The notes under the pieces are model-generated. The model searched no databases. It had not been told where the DNA came from and was given only the letters and a program-made list of their open reading frames with translations. The position numbers and the translations under genes were made by a program. DNA of 17,211 nt from BRHc4a sp049325055 (GTDB lineage: Bacteria > Bacillota > Desulfotomaculia > Desulfotomaculales > Desulfocucumaceae), in assembly GCA_049325055.1 (NCBI GenBank), contig JBMOPB010000003.1, forward strand, positions 1 through 17,211, read 5' to 3'. This document shows positions 6,737 to 15,758 of the stretch, piece after piece (position 1 is the stretch's first letter; each line of letters opens with the position of its first letter).

Positions 6737-7898
6737 GTCGGCAAAGGATATACTGAAAACATGTGCCCAGGCTCTGTTAAACCGCAATTGGATAACCAAG
6801 GCTGATGACCCGGAGCTTTTTTCTCATATCAGGGCGCATTACGAAGATCTACGGGATTGGTTCCAGGAGTACTGCGGTTTTGCCCTGCTGATCACCAGGC
6901 AGTTCGCCAAGCTGGAGAAGGTTCCGGGGGAGGCACAGGTTTGGATGGGCTGGGAAAATTTTTATGAGCCCAGGGATTATGCCCTCTTCACCTATTGCCT
7001 GTGGTATCTGGAGGGCAAAAATGAGGCGGAGCAGTTTTTGCTGACCGATATGGTGGAAGAAATAAGGGAATACCTGGCGGGATCCGATGTTTTCCTGGAC
7101 TGGACCCTTTACGCCCACAGGCTGTCCATGGCCCGGGCGCTAAAGCAGTTGAAAAGCCTGGGGGTGCTGGCAGCGGTGGACGGCGACGAATTTGAGTGGG
7201 CCAGGTCCGGCCACGAGCGGGACGTTCTTTACGAATCATCCCACCTTGCCCGTTACATTTTGCGCAGGTTCCCCGGGGATCTCACTTTACACCGCTCTCT
7301 GGATTCCTTCGAGGACGGGCTTTACCCCGATACGCCGGAGGGGCAGCTGAAGAAGCGCCGCCACCGGGTGTACCGGCGGTTTCTTCAGGAGCCGGTGGTA
7401 TACGACTGGCAGTGGAGTGATGATGAGCGGTATTACGTCCGCACCCAGCGCAGCGCCATAATTGAGAACCTGTACGGTTTTCTGGGGCTGGAAGGCCAGC
7501 GTTACAGGGAGGGGCTTTTGTTTTTCTACCCGGAGGCTTCCGGAGAGATGTACCTTTTCCCCACCGGGCGGGGCATTTCCGATATCTGCCTGCTTTTGGC
7601 CGGGGAGCTGCGGCGCTTTCTGGCCGGACACAAGGGTAATTTCTATATAGACGATCACGGGCGTATAGGCCTTACCCTGTCGGAACTGGAAGGTTTGCTT
7701 CTGATGCTCAGGGAAAAGTATAAAGATCTGTGGAGCAAGCAGCACAGGCAGGTAAAAAGCAGTGAACTGGCCGGGGAGGTACTTGACCACCTGGAGGAGT
7801 GGGGCCTCGGGGGCCGGGACGGGGACGGAAGGGCGTGGGTTTATCCGGCCCTGGCCCGCTGGAACGGTGACTATGATGTTAACGGGGATGATGAATGA
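6720..7898 (+). CDS. jetB: Wadjet protein JetB (DUF2398/TIGR02678), KITE-like subunit
   Basis: A 392-residue protein resembling DUF2398: YEDLRDWFQEYCGFALLITR near residue 43-62, FAKLEKVPG, and then a helix-rich WENFYEPRDYALFTYCLWYL segment. The middle has YESSHLARYILRRFP and a paired-basic stretch KKRRHRVYRRFLQEP. In Wadjet the JetB subunit has tandem winged-helix (KITE) folds and binds the JetA kleisin. The ATG at 6720 with AAGG 7 bases upstream is preferred to an in-frame GTG at 6702. The start lies within jetA and the stop overlaps the ATG of jetC by four bases (ATGA), a tightly packed operon. No catalytic motif is expected or seen. Confidence 0.85.
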   Translation: MNKNSESAKDILKTCAQALLNRNWITKADDPELFSHIRAHYEDLRDWFQEYCGFALLITRQFAKLEKVPGEAQVWMGWENFYEPRDYALFTYCLWYLEGKNEAEQFLLTDMVEEIREYLAGSDVFLDWTLYAHRLSMARALKQLKSLGVLAAVDGDEFEWARSGHERDVLYESSHLARYILRRFPGDLTLHRSLDSFEDGLYPDTPEGQLKKRRHRVYRRFLQEPVVYDWQWSDDERYYVRTQRSAIIENLYGFLGLEGQRYREGLLFFYPEASGEMYLFPTGRGISDICLLLAGELRRFLAGHKGNFYIDDHGRIGLTLSELEGLLLMLREKYKDLWSKQHRQVKSSELAGEVLDHLEEWGLGGRDGDGRAWVYPALARWNGDYDVNGDDE

Positions 7899-10800
7899 TG
7901 AAGGACCGCTGGCGGATGAACAGGGCCGGTATTGTTAACTTCTGGTATTATGACGAGGCTGAGTTTTACCTGGCTGATGGCAGGCTTATTTTAAGGGGGG
8001 CCAACGGATCCGGCAAATCGGTGACCATGCAGAGCTTTTTGCCCCTTGTGCTGGACGGGGATAAGCGCCCCTGGCGTTTGGATCCCTTTGGCTCCAAGGA
8101 CCGGCGGATAGATTACTACCTTTTGCTGGAGGCCGACAGCGGCCACACCGATCGAACCGGCTACCTGTACCTGGAGTTTTACCACCCCGGGCAGGAACGC
8201 TACCTTACGGTGGGCATCGGTCTAAGGGCCAGGAAAAACAACCCCGGTGTGTCATTCTGGGGCTTTGTGATTACGGACAACCGCCGGGTGGGAAGGGATA
8301 TCCAGCTTTACGAAAAGGACTACAGCCAGGGCAAAGAGATTAAATATCCTTTAACCCGCCTGCAACTGGAGGAAGTCATCGGCGGCGGCGGGCAGGTGGT
8401 CAGCGAGCAGGGGGAGTACAGGCGGCTGGTAAACAAGGTTCTTTTTGGCTATGAAAAAATGCAGTCTTTTCAGGAACTGCTGGATCTGCTGATTCAACTG
8501 CGCAGCCCCAAGCTCTCAAAGGATTTCAAGCCCTCCACCATTTATGAAATACTTACCAACGCCCTTCCCGCCCTGCAGGAGGATGAGTTGCGGCCATTAT
8601 CCGAAGTGCTGGAAGACATGGATGAAATAAACGACCGGCTGAACGAGCTGGCGGTGCACCGCCTGGAGGCCGAAAGGCTGCACCAGGCCTACAGCAGTTA
8701 CAACCGGTTCCTTCTCTTCAGCGAGTCCCAGATCCTGCAGCAGCATAAAAGGGAGTTGGAAGACCAGCGCCGGGAAAACGAAGCGTGCAGGGCCAGGGTC
8801 GGCGCCCTGGATGCGGAGCTGGGTGAAAAAACAGAGGCCTTACAGCAGGCGGGCCTGGAACTGGAAGGCGCCAAAACAGAGCACCAGGTGTTGGCTGTCA
8901 GCGAGGCTTTGGAAAAAAGGGCCGAACTGACAAAGTTACGGGAAGAAAAAGGGGAAATTGAGGAAAACTTAGGCAAAAGCAAAAATCGTCTGGGCTTTTG
9001 GCTGGATAAAAGAAAAAAAGCTGAAACCGAAAAGGAAGGCCTTTCTGAACAACTGAAAATATCCGTTCGTAAACAGGAAGATATTTTGGGTGACATGGAA
9101 GAAACGGCCAGGGACATAGATTTTGGCTATCACGACATATACTGCCGGCTCTGGGGCAGGGATATCCCCGCCGAAGGGTCCTTCTGGCCGGCCTGGGAGA
9201 GGGATGTCAGGGAATACCGGATAAAAATCGAGCAGGCCAAAAAACTGGCCATGGAGGAAAGCAAATTCAGGTCACAAAGGGAACAGGCCGAAAGGGATGC
9301 CAGCCAGTCCAGGGAAAACAGGGAAAAGGCGGAGGAAGCCCTGCGCCGTGAAGAGAAAAACTGTGAACAGGTTTACCGGGATCTGGAGGGAAAAATATTC
9401 ACCTGGCGTAAAGGGCTTAAAAAACTTGATCTGGCGGAGGAAGATCTGCAGCAGGTGCTGCGGGCCTTGTCGGTATTTCCCGAGGAGCCTTACGAAAATG
9501 TGAGGGCCCCGGTGATGAAGGCATATCACCATGCTTTAAAAGTAATTTCCGGGGAAAAGCTGGTCTGGCAGAGCCGGCTGGAAGATCACCGGGCGGAAAA
9601 GAAAAGACTGGAAGAAGAATGGCTGCAGTGGAAAAATCTAAAGGAACCGGAGCCGCCCCGCAGCGCGGCCAGGGAGATCTCCAGGCGCCTGCGGGGTGAG
9701 GGCGGCGGGGCCCCCCTGTATGCCCTGTGTGAGTTCAGGCAGGGGCTTTCCGAGGACGAAAAGGCGGCCCTCGAATCGGTCTTGCAACAGTCGGGGATGT
9801 TGGACGCCTGGGTATCCCCCGGTGGCATCGGGATTTTGGGCCGGGACGAGGAAGAGGTGTGGCTGGAGGCCAATCCCCAGATACTAAGGCCAACCCTGGC
9901 CGATTACCTGGTGCCAACCCCGCCTAAAAACAGCTGCATAACGGTGGAAATGATAGATAATGTGCTGCGTACCGTATGTATAGGACAGGATGCCGGTGAA
10001 ACCGGTGAGGCCGTTATTGCCGGTGAGGGTTTTTTCAGGCTGGGGGCGTTTCGGGGCAAGGGGGCCATAAAGGAAAAGGCTGAATTTATAGGTAAGGAGA
10101 CGCGGCACCGCACCAGGCTGGCGGAAATGTCCAGGCTGGAGGTGTTGATGGACGAGGAGGATAAATCCATTGAGAATTGCCGCCAGCGGTTGGAATCCCT
10201 GGATGGCGATGTTTCCAGCCTGGAAGATGACATAAATGCCTTTCCCGGCGGTGGGCCTTTGCAGGAGGCCTATCGCATCCATGACCGGGCCAAGCTGAAG
10301 ATGGAGGCTGCCCTGGAGGAGGAGAAGGGGAAAAACATCATTTTAAGGGATGCTATCATGAAGCTGCAGGAGGCCTCAGCCCGACTGCGGGAATTCATGA
10401 CCGGCTGGAATATTCCCTGCAACCAGAAATCCCTGGAGGAAGCCGGGGAGCGTTTGAGTTATTACCGGGACCGCATGGGGGAATTGAAATCAACCTGGAC
10501 AGAATACAGGAGTGCCTGTTCATCTATGGAAAGGGCTGAAAAAGAGCTGGCCGAGGCCGGGGAAAAGGCTGCCGGCGAAGAAGAGGATCTGGGTGGTCTT
10601 AAGGAACGACTGAGGCTGGTGAACGGCAAGATAGATGTTTACGACCGGCTGCTGGAGGAACTGGGCATTGCGGATATCGATCGGCGGCTGCAGGAGCTGG
10701 AAAACTGCCAAAGGGACCTGGAAAAAACCATAGGGCAATTAAGTGAAGAAATCAGACAAATCAGTATTGACCTGGGCATCGCCCGCAATGCCGCCGAAGG

Positions 10801-11998
10801 TGTCTCGGTAAAATTAAGCCAGGCGGAAAGGCTTTTGGACCAGCAAATAGGCAAATGGCTTGTTGAGTGGAACAGGCGCCTTTTGGCCGACTGGGCGGAA
10901 GAAACCCTTGACCCGGGGGACATGCCCGCTATTTTCCGTACTGCCGGGCAGATCGTACAGAGGTACCGGGACAGGTTGGCCGGCAAAACACAGGCCGATA
11001 TGTCCAACCAGCTGTATGAGGTTTTTTATAACACCCGCCAGGCGCTACACGATTATGCCCCGGAAATGGTGAACGAAGCGGGAACCGGCCGCCTGCTGGT
11101 GCTTTTCACCCGGGACAGGCAGAATCCGCTGCCGCCCCATATACTGGTCAAGGAGCTAACGGAACTGGAGGAGGAGCAAAAAAACCTCTTAAGCCAAAAG
11201 GACAGGGAGCTTTACGAACAGATTATACTGCACAGCGTGGGCAAGGCCATCCGGGATAAAATATACCGGGCGGAAAAATGGGTACAGCAGATGAACAGCC
11301 TTATGCAGCAGAGGGATACCACCAGCGGGCTGCGCCTTCAGCTCAAGTGGGAGCCCCGGGCGGCCGCCGCTGAAAACGAACTGGACACCGCCCAACTGGT
11401 GAAGCTTTTAAAAACAGACCCCCGGCAGCTGCGGGATGAACATATCGACCAAATGATCCAGCACTTCCGCTCCCGGATTTCCCGGGCCAAACAGGAGGCC
11501 GATGAGCGGGACACTTTACGCATGTGGATTTTCCGCCTCCTGGACTACCGGCAGTGGTTCAGGTTTACTCTCTATTATGAAAAGGGCATGCAATCCCGAC
11601 GTGAAATGACCGATGCCCGGTTCAATGTGTTAAGCGGAGGGGAGAAGGCCCTTTCCATGTATATACCGCTTTTTGCCGCCGTCAACTCCCGCTATAATGA
11701 TTCCCGTCCCGACGCCCCCCGGATTATCTGCCTGGACGAAGCCTTCGCCGGGGTGGACGAAGAGAACATGCGGGATATGTTTGAGCTTTTGACCCAGTTG
11801 GGGTTTGACTACATGATGACCAGCCAGGTGCTTTGGGGCTGTTATGACACGGTGCCAAAACTCTCTATATATGAAATCTACCGCCCTCTAGATGTGAATT
11901 ACGTGACCCTTATCCGCTATCATTGGAACGGCGCCAGGCGGATACTGGTGGATGAAGATCAAAAAGAATTAGCCGGGGCGATTGAATGGGCAGGGTGA
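7895..11998 (+). CDS. jetC: Wadjet protein JetC (TIGR02680), SMC-like ATPase
   Basis: A 1367-residue SMC-type ATPase. The Walker A motif is GANGSGKS at 35-42. The ABC signature LSGGE is at 1246-1250 and the Walker B motif ICLDEAFAGVDEEN has its D-E pair at 1281-1282. Two long charged coiled-coil arms run at about 255-620 and 750-1010. Between them is a hinge-like segment (about 640-745) containing LDAWVSPGG and LADYLVPTP, typical of TIGR02680 proteins of about 1350 residues. JetC dimers, with JetA and JetB, use ATP to extrude DNA loops and present small circles to JetD for cutting. All ATPase motifs are intact and no frameshift interrupts the 4.1-kb frame, so the system should be functional. 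A second ATG at 7898 is an alternative start. Confidence 0.93.
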   Translation: MMKDRWRMNRAGIVNFWYYDEAEFYLADGRLILRGANGSGKSVTMQSFLPLVLDGDKRPWRLDPFGSKDRRIDYYLLLEADSGHTDRTGYLYLEFYHPGQERYLTVGIGLRARKNNPGVSFWGFVITDNRRVGRDIQLYEKDYSQGKEIKYPLTRLQLEEVIGGGGQVVSEQGEYRRLVNKVLFGYEKMQSFQELLDLLIQLRSPKLSKDFKPSTIYEILTNALPALQEDELRPLSEVLEDMDEINDRLNELAVHRLEAERLHQAYSSYNRFLLFSESQILQQHKRELEDQRRENEACRARVGALDAELGEKTEALQQAGLELEGAKTEHQVLAVSEALEKRAELTKLREEKGEIEENLGKSKNRLGFWLDKRKKAETEKEGLSEQLKISVRKQEDILGDMEETARDIDFGYHDIYCRLWGRDIPAEGSFWPAWERDVREYRIKIEQAKKLAMEESKFRSQREQAERDASQSRENREKAEEALRREEKNCEQVYRDLEGKIFTWRKGLKKLDLAEEDLQQVLRALSVFPEEPYENVRAPVMKAYHHALKVISGEKLVWQSRLEDHRAEKKRLEEEWLQWKNLKEPEPPRSAAREISRRLRGEGGGAPLYALCEFRQGLSEDEKAALESVLQQSGMLDAWVSPGGIGILGRDEEEVWLEANPQILRPTLADYLVPTPPKNSCITVEMIDNVLRTVCIGQDAGETGEAVIAGEGFFRLGAFRGKGAIKEKAEFIGKETRHRTRLAEMSRLEVLMDEEDKSIENCRQRLESLDGDVSSLEDDINAFPGGGPLQEAYRIHDRAKLKMEAALEEEKGKNIILRDAIMKLQEASARLREFMTGWNIPCNQKSLEEAGERLSYYRDRMGELKSTWTEYRSACSSMERAEKELAEAGEKAAGEEEDLGGLKERLRLVNGKIDVYDRLLEELGIADIDRRLQELENCQRDLEKTIGQLSEEIRQISIDLGIARNAAEGVSVKLSQAERLLDQQIGKWLVEWNRRLLADWAEETLDPGDMPAIFRTAGQIVQRYRDRLAGKTQADMSNQLYEVFYNTRQALHDYAPEMVNEAGTGRLLVLFTRDRQNPLPPHILVKELTELEEEQKNLLSQKDRELYEQIILHSVGKAIRDKIYRAEKWVQQMNSLMQQRDTTSGLRLQLKWEPRAAAAENELDTAQLVKLLKTDPRQLRDEHIDQMIQHFRSRISRAKQEADERDTLRMWIFRLLDYRQWFRFTLYYEKGMQSRREMTDARFNVLSGGEKALSMYIPLFAAVNSRYNDSRPDAPRIICLDEAFAGVDEENMRDMFELLTQLGFDYMMTSQVLWGCYDTVPKLSIYEIYRPLDVNYVTLIRYHWNGARRILVDEDQKELAGAIEWAG

Positions 11999-13287
11999 TG
12001 ACGGTGATCCACAAGGAGATGCAGGATTATTTCAGCCATTATGGTTTTCGCCGGCTATTCGGGGAGATAAGCAAAAAATACAGGTCCCTGGGCAAAGTGG
12101 GGGGCATGGTGAAATTGGGCGGGCTTTCCCCGGAGGAGCTGGACAGGCTGTCGGGGTTTCTGGGGCGGGACTGCCGGGACAGTGACCCTGTGGTGGTCAG
12201 GCTTTCGGAAATTAACGAAATACTAAAGCAAAGCCGATTTGAAATAGACCTGCCAGAATTTTTGCATTTCTATTTTGGGGAGGAAATGGTTTCCAATAAA
12301 GACATTGCTGCTGCCGAAAGCCAAAAGTGGGCCGATTTTTTTACCGGGATGTCGGGCCGCTGTAAAACCGAGGTGGCCCGCGGCTGGCTGCGGGAACTGG
12401 CTGCGGGCAAGGGAGCGGGCTATCGCACCGTGCTGTCCATATACAGGCAAAACAGCCGGGAAGCTGAAGACCTTCTTGGCCTTTGTGCTGAGTCCCTGGA
12501 CTGGCTTGTGCAAAACAAAGGCCGCCGCCTGCGACTGCCGGTTTTTGCAGCCTGCCTTACAGGCGACCCCCATTCCATGGATATGGACAAGCCTCTGGGC
12601 AGGTTGTTGTTTTACGGGCTGCACCACATGTTTCAGCACCCTGAAACAGAATATCTGGCCGAAAGAAGGAAGGTTCTTTTCAGCCGGGCAGGACTGTACG
12701 AGGATGACATATCTTCCAACGTAATCGTGGCCGGGCTAAAGGTAGTTCCCGGAGATCCCAGGGAGGCTCTCTTTGCCTCCTCCGCCAGAGCCGCCAGCCC
12801 TTTGCTGCTGCCTCTGCGGTTTTTGGAACAGCCCACCGGCTGGATGTCCGGGGATGTATATGTATTGGAAAACCCCGCTGTTTTCAGCACTATTTTGGAC
12901 TGTTTGGAAGGCTGTCCGGATATCCCAACCCTGGTATGCACCAGCGGCCAGCCCAGCGTGGCGGCACTACAACTACTGGACCAACTGGCCATGGCAGGCT
13001 GCGCCATATATTACGGCGGCGATTTCGACCCGAAGGGGCTGGAAATGGGACAGAGGTTGGCCTTAAGATATGGTTCTATATTTCACCCCTTTTTCTTTGA
13101 CACGGAATCTTACCTTAAGGCCCCAAAGGGTGTCAAACTGACCCCCGGACAGGCAAAAAGGCTTTCCCGACAGGAAATTGAATGGGATAAAAAGTTGATT
13201 GAAAATATGTTGCAGGTGGGTCTGGCTGTGTACCAGGAGGTTCTGGCAGAGAAAATTATTAAATTCTTTAATATTGATTGCCGATGA
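11986..13287 (+). CDS. jetD: Wadjet protein JetD (DUF2399/DUF3323, TIGR02679), Toprim nuclease
   Basis: A 433-residue protein with an N-terminal DUF3323-like region (RRLFGEISKKYRSLGKVGG) and a C-terminal DUF2399 domain with Toprim-type acidic residues. E295 is in VYVLENPAVFS, followed by LVCTSGQPSVAALQLLDQLA, then D346 and D348 in YYGGDFDPKGLEMG. This fold, related to topoisomerase VI subunit A, supplies the nuclease that cleaves plasmid DNA held by the JetABC motor. The ATG at 11986 overlaps jetC by 13 bases and has GGGG about 9 bases upstream. A second ATG at 11998 overlaps the jetC stop (TGATG) and could be the true start. The catalytic acids are present, so the effector appears active. 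Confidence 0.9.
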   Translation: MGRVMTVIHKEMQDYFSHYGFRRLFGEISKKYRSLGKVGGMVKLGGLSPEELDRLSGFLGRDCRDSDPVVVRLSEINEILKQSRFEIDLPEFLHFYFGEEMVSNKDIAAAESQKWADFFTGMSGRCKTEVARGWLRELAAGKGAGYRTVLSIYRQNSREAEDLLGLCAESLDWLVQNKGRRLRLPVFAACLTGDPHSMDMDKPLGRLLFYGLHHMFQHPETEYLAERRKVLFSRAGLYEDDISSNVIVAGLKVVPGDPREALFASSARAASPLLLPLRFLEQPTGWMSGDVYVLENPAVFSTILDCLEGCPDIPTLVCTSGQPSVAALQLLDQLAMAGCAIYYGGDFDPKGLEMGQRLALRYGSIFHPFFFDTESYLKAPKGVKLTPGQAKRLSRQEIEWDKKLIENMLQVGLAVYQEVLAEKIIKFFNIDCR

Positions 13288-13329
13288 CACAGGTCGTTAA
13301 AACCATTGGTATCGAGAAGGTAGGATAAT

Positions 13330-15111
13330 ATGGGGGTTAATATGCTGGAAAAGGCCCGGGAGCTGCTGAAGAAGGTTTTTGGTTACACTGACTTCCGGCC
13401 CGGGCAGGAGAAAATAATCGGCAGCATTTTAAATGGGCGGGACACTCTGGGCATTATGCCCACGGGCGGCGGCAAGTCAATTTGTTATCAGATCCCGGCC
13501 CTGCTTCGTCCCGGCACAGTTCTGGTTATTTCGCCTTTGATTTCGTTGATGAAGGATCAGGTGGACGCCTTGAAAAGTATTGGTATACCGGCGACCTTTA
13601 TCAACAGCTCACTGGACTACAGGGAAGTTGCGGAGCGGATGAAGGATGTGGCCCGGGGCGGGTGCAGGCTGCTGTATATTGCGCCGGAGCGGCTGGAGGC
13701 AGATGCTTTCAGGGCATTTCTCAGCCGCCTGAATGTTTCCCTGCTGGCGGTGGACGAGGCACACTGCATTTCCCAGTGGGGGCACGATTTTAGGCCCAGC
13801 TATCTGGCTATTGCCGGTCTCATAGAGGGGTTTGCGGCCCGTCCGCCGGTGGCCGCATTTACCGCCACGGCCACCGCCGAGGTGAAGAAGGACATTATCG
13901 GGCAGCTTGTGCTCCGAAAACCTTTGGTGTATATAAGTGGCTTCGATCGGCCCAATCTTTCTTTTGCAGTAGTGCGCGGCGAAAATAAAAAGAATTTCTT
14001 GCTGAATTTTTTGTCCCGCAGTGAAGGGCTGCCGGGAATTATCTATGCGGCCACCCGCAAGGAAGTAGACAGTCTATATGATTTTTTGCTGGCAAAAGGT
14101 TTTGCCGCGGGCAAATACCATGCCGGGTTAAGCGACGCTGAGCGCAGCAGGACCCAGGATGCCTTTATAAACGATGACATTCAGGTGATGGTGGCAACCA
14201 ACGCCTTTGGTATGGGTATAGATAAATCAAATGTCCGTTTTGTAGTCCATTACAACATGCCCAAAAACATGGAGGCCTATTACCAGGAGGCCGGCCGCGC
14301 CGGGAGGGACGGCGGGGCCGGCCAGTGCGTCCTTCTTTTCGCCCCTCAGGATATTCAGATTCAAAAATATCTGATTGAGCAGAGTGAGTCCGGGCCGGAT
14401 CACAAAGCCGGCGATTACCGCAAACTGCAGGCCATGGTGGACTATTGCCATGCCTCCTGCTGTTTGCGCCAGTATATTCTTGCCTACTTTGGCCAGGAAG
14501 ACTCCCCCGGCCATTGCGGAAACTGCGGCAACTGCAGTGATGATAACGATCTTGTGGATATCACGGTTGAAGCGCAAAAAATATTTTCTTGCATCTGGCG
14601 CATGGGGGAACGCTATGGAATAAATCTGGTGGCCGATGTTTTGAGAGGGTCGGGCAATAAAAAAGTGCAGAGCTTGGGATTACAGCGGGTGTCTACCTAC
14701 GGGCTGTTGAGTAACTATAGCGCCGAAAAAATTAAGGACATGATCAACATGCTTATCGCCGAAGGATATATTGCTGTAACGGAAGGTGAATACCCGGTGC
14801 TTAAACTGCTGCCAAAAGCTCACCCGGTATTGAAAGGGCAGGGTAGTGTTTACCGGAAGGTGCGCCGGAAAAAACAGCTAAAGGCAGGTGATGAGCTCTT
14901 TGAGCGCCTGCGCCAGCTGCGCAAAGAAATTGCCCGGCAGGAGAACCTGCCCCCTTACATGGTTTTTCCGGATGTTACGCTGAGGGAAATGAGTCAGATT
15001 TGTCCCGGCGATGAGTACGCCCTGCGGTCAATTAGCGGTGTGGGGGAAATCAAACTGGAGCGGTACGGGGCCAAATTCCTGGCGGAAATCCGCCGCCACG
15101 CTATGGTATAA
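13330..15111 (+). CDS. recQ: ATP-dependent DNA helicase RecQ
   Basis: A 593-residue 3'-5' DNA helicase with the full RecQ domain set. Helicase motifs include Q26 (FRPGQE), Walker A PTGGGKS at 44-50, DEAH at 142-145 with the RecQ aromatic loop CISQWGHDFRPSY, and motif VI YQEAGRAGRDG at about 318-328. The zinc site has C373, C377/C378 and C396-x2-C399-x2-C402. RQC winged-helix residues follow at about 410-490 and an HRDC domain at about 518-590 (LFERLRQLRKEIARQ, ISGVGEIKLERYG). ATG 13330 has AAGGT nearby; ATG 13342 (MLEKARELL) is an equally good start with GGGG before it. The gene lies 42 bases after jetD on the same strand with no terminator between them. It may therefore be cotranscribed with the Wadjet genes, though RecQ is also an ordinary recombination-repair enzyme. 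Confidence 0.95.
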   Translation: MGVNMLEKARELLKKVFGYTDFRPGQEKIIGSILNGRDTLGIMPTGGGKSICYQIPALLRPGTVLVISPLISLMKDQVDALKSIGIPATFINSSLDYREVAERMKDVARGGCRLLYIAPERLEADAFRAFLSRLNVSLLAVDEAHCISQWGHDFRPSYLAIAGLIEGFAARPPVAAFTATATAEVKKDIIGQLVLRKPLVYISGFDRPNLSFAVVRGENKKNFLLNFLSRSEGLPGIIYAATRKEVDSLYDFLLAKGFAAGKYHAGLSDAERSRTQDAFINDDIQVMVATNAFGMGIDKSNVRFVVHYNMPKNMEAYYQEAGRAGRDGGAGQCVLLFAPQDIQIQKYLIEQSESGPDHKAGDYRKLQAMVDYCHASCCLRQYILAYFGQEDSPGHCGNCGNCSDDNDLVDITVEAQKIFSCIWRMGERYGINLVADVLRGSGNKKVQSLGLQRVSTYGLLSNYSAEKIKDMINMLIAEGYIAVTEGEYPVLKLLPKAHPVLKGQGSVYRKVRRKKQLKAGDELFERLRQLRKEIARQENLPPYMVFPDVTLREMSQICPGDEYALRSISGVGEIKLERYGAKFLAEIRRHAMV

Positions 15112-15112
15112 T
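15104..15112 (+). promoter_or_regulatory. Possible extended -10 promoter for mntA
   Basis: TGGTATAAT is an extended -10 box (TGnTATAAT) overlapping the recQ stop codon, 32 bases before the mntA ATG. No good -35 box precedes it. A separate start for the antitoxin gene is plausible but unproven. Confidence 0.35.
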
Positions 15113-15144
15113 TATGGAAATATATAACGGTTCGGTGGAGTATT

Positions 15145-15758
15145 ATGAGAGATACGCCTTTCCTGCCGCTTCTGGCTCAATATTTTCAAAAGAGGCCTGA
15201 AATAATAGCCGCCTACTTATTCGGGTTCCGCGCCGAAGGGGTAGCCAGAGCGGACAGCGATGTGGATATAGCTGTTCTAATGGACTCTTCTCCCTCAGAC
15301 AGCTTAAAATATCGACTGGAGGTAATGGAGGAGACCCGCAGGATTGTAAGGCTGAACACCGAGATTGTGATTCTTAACGAAGCGCCGAGATTGCTGCAGT
15401 TTCAGGTCATTCAAAAAGGTCATGTTATCTTCGAAAGGGACGCCGAACAAAGGGCNNNNNNNNNNNNNNNNNNNNNNNNNNNNNNNNNNNNNNNNNNNNN
15501 NNNNNNNNNNNNNNNNNNNNNNNNNNNNNNNNNNNNNNNNNNNNNNNNNNNNNNNAGGAGACCCGCAGGATTGTAAGGCTGAACACCGAGATTGTGATTC
15601 TTAACGAAGCGCCGAGATTGCTGCAGTTTCAGGTCATTCAAAAAGGTCATGTTATCTTCGAAAGGGACGCCGAACAAAGGGCACTTTTTGAAATGCATAC
15701 GGCTAGCCGGTATTACGACTATAAAAGGTATTTTGACTTTCACGCCAGGCACGCATGA
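15145..15758 (+). CDS. mntA: MntA-type minimal nucleotidyltransferase antitoxin, interrupted by an assembly gap
   Basis: The frame starts at ATG 15145 behind GGTGGAG and reads 103 codons to the N run. The sequence after the Ns exactly repeats 15329-15455. If the repeat is collapsed (dropping 15456-15682), the frame continues through ALFEMHTASRYYDYKRY and FDFHARHA to TGA at 15756-15758, giving 128 residues, the usual length. The nucleotidyltransferase motif GSx10DxD appears as G27-F28-x10-D39-V-D41: both aspartates are kept, but the serine is phenylalanine. MntA antitoxins AMPylate a tyrosine of the HepT toxin (HEPN RNase), normally encoded immediately downstream with a 4-base overlap. The ATGA overlap at 15755 is still there, but the sequence after it is a transposase scrap, so HepT is missing. 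The altered motif and lost partner suggest a decaying orphan. Confidence 0.8.
15329..15682 (+). repeat. 127-bp exact direct repeat across the gap (probable artefact)
   Basis: Bases 15329-15455 are identical to 15556-15682 over all 127 positions, and the copies abut both edges of the N run. Collapsing them restores a complete reading frame. An overlap of 127 bases equals a common largest k-mer size of short-read assemblers, so this looks like two overlapping contigs that were scaffolded rather than merged. Confidence 0.9.
15456..15555. other. Assembly gap of 100 Ns
   Basis: Exactly 100 Ns, the usual placeholder length for a gap of unknown size. The flanks carry an exact 127-bp repeat, so the gap probably contains no missing sequence. 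Confidence 0.97.

Noticed and set aside
7991..11523. Many reverse and alternative-frame open frames inside jetC, jetB and jetD
   Set aside because: They are shadows in GC-rich coding sequence, lack ribosome binding sites, and the Wadjet frames explain the region.
15145..15576. A 143-residue frame running through the N gap
   Set aside because: Its end is a frame artefact of the duplicated contig end; the collapsed sequence gives a 128-residue MntA.
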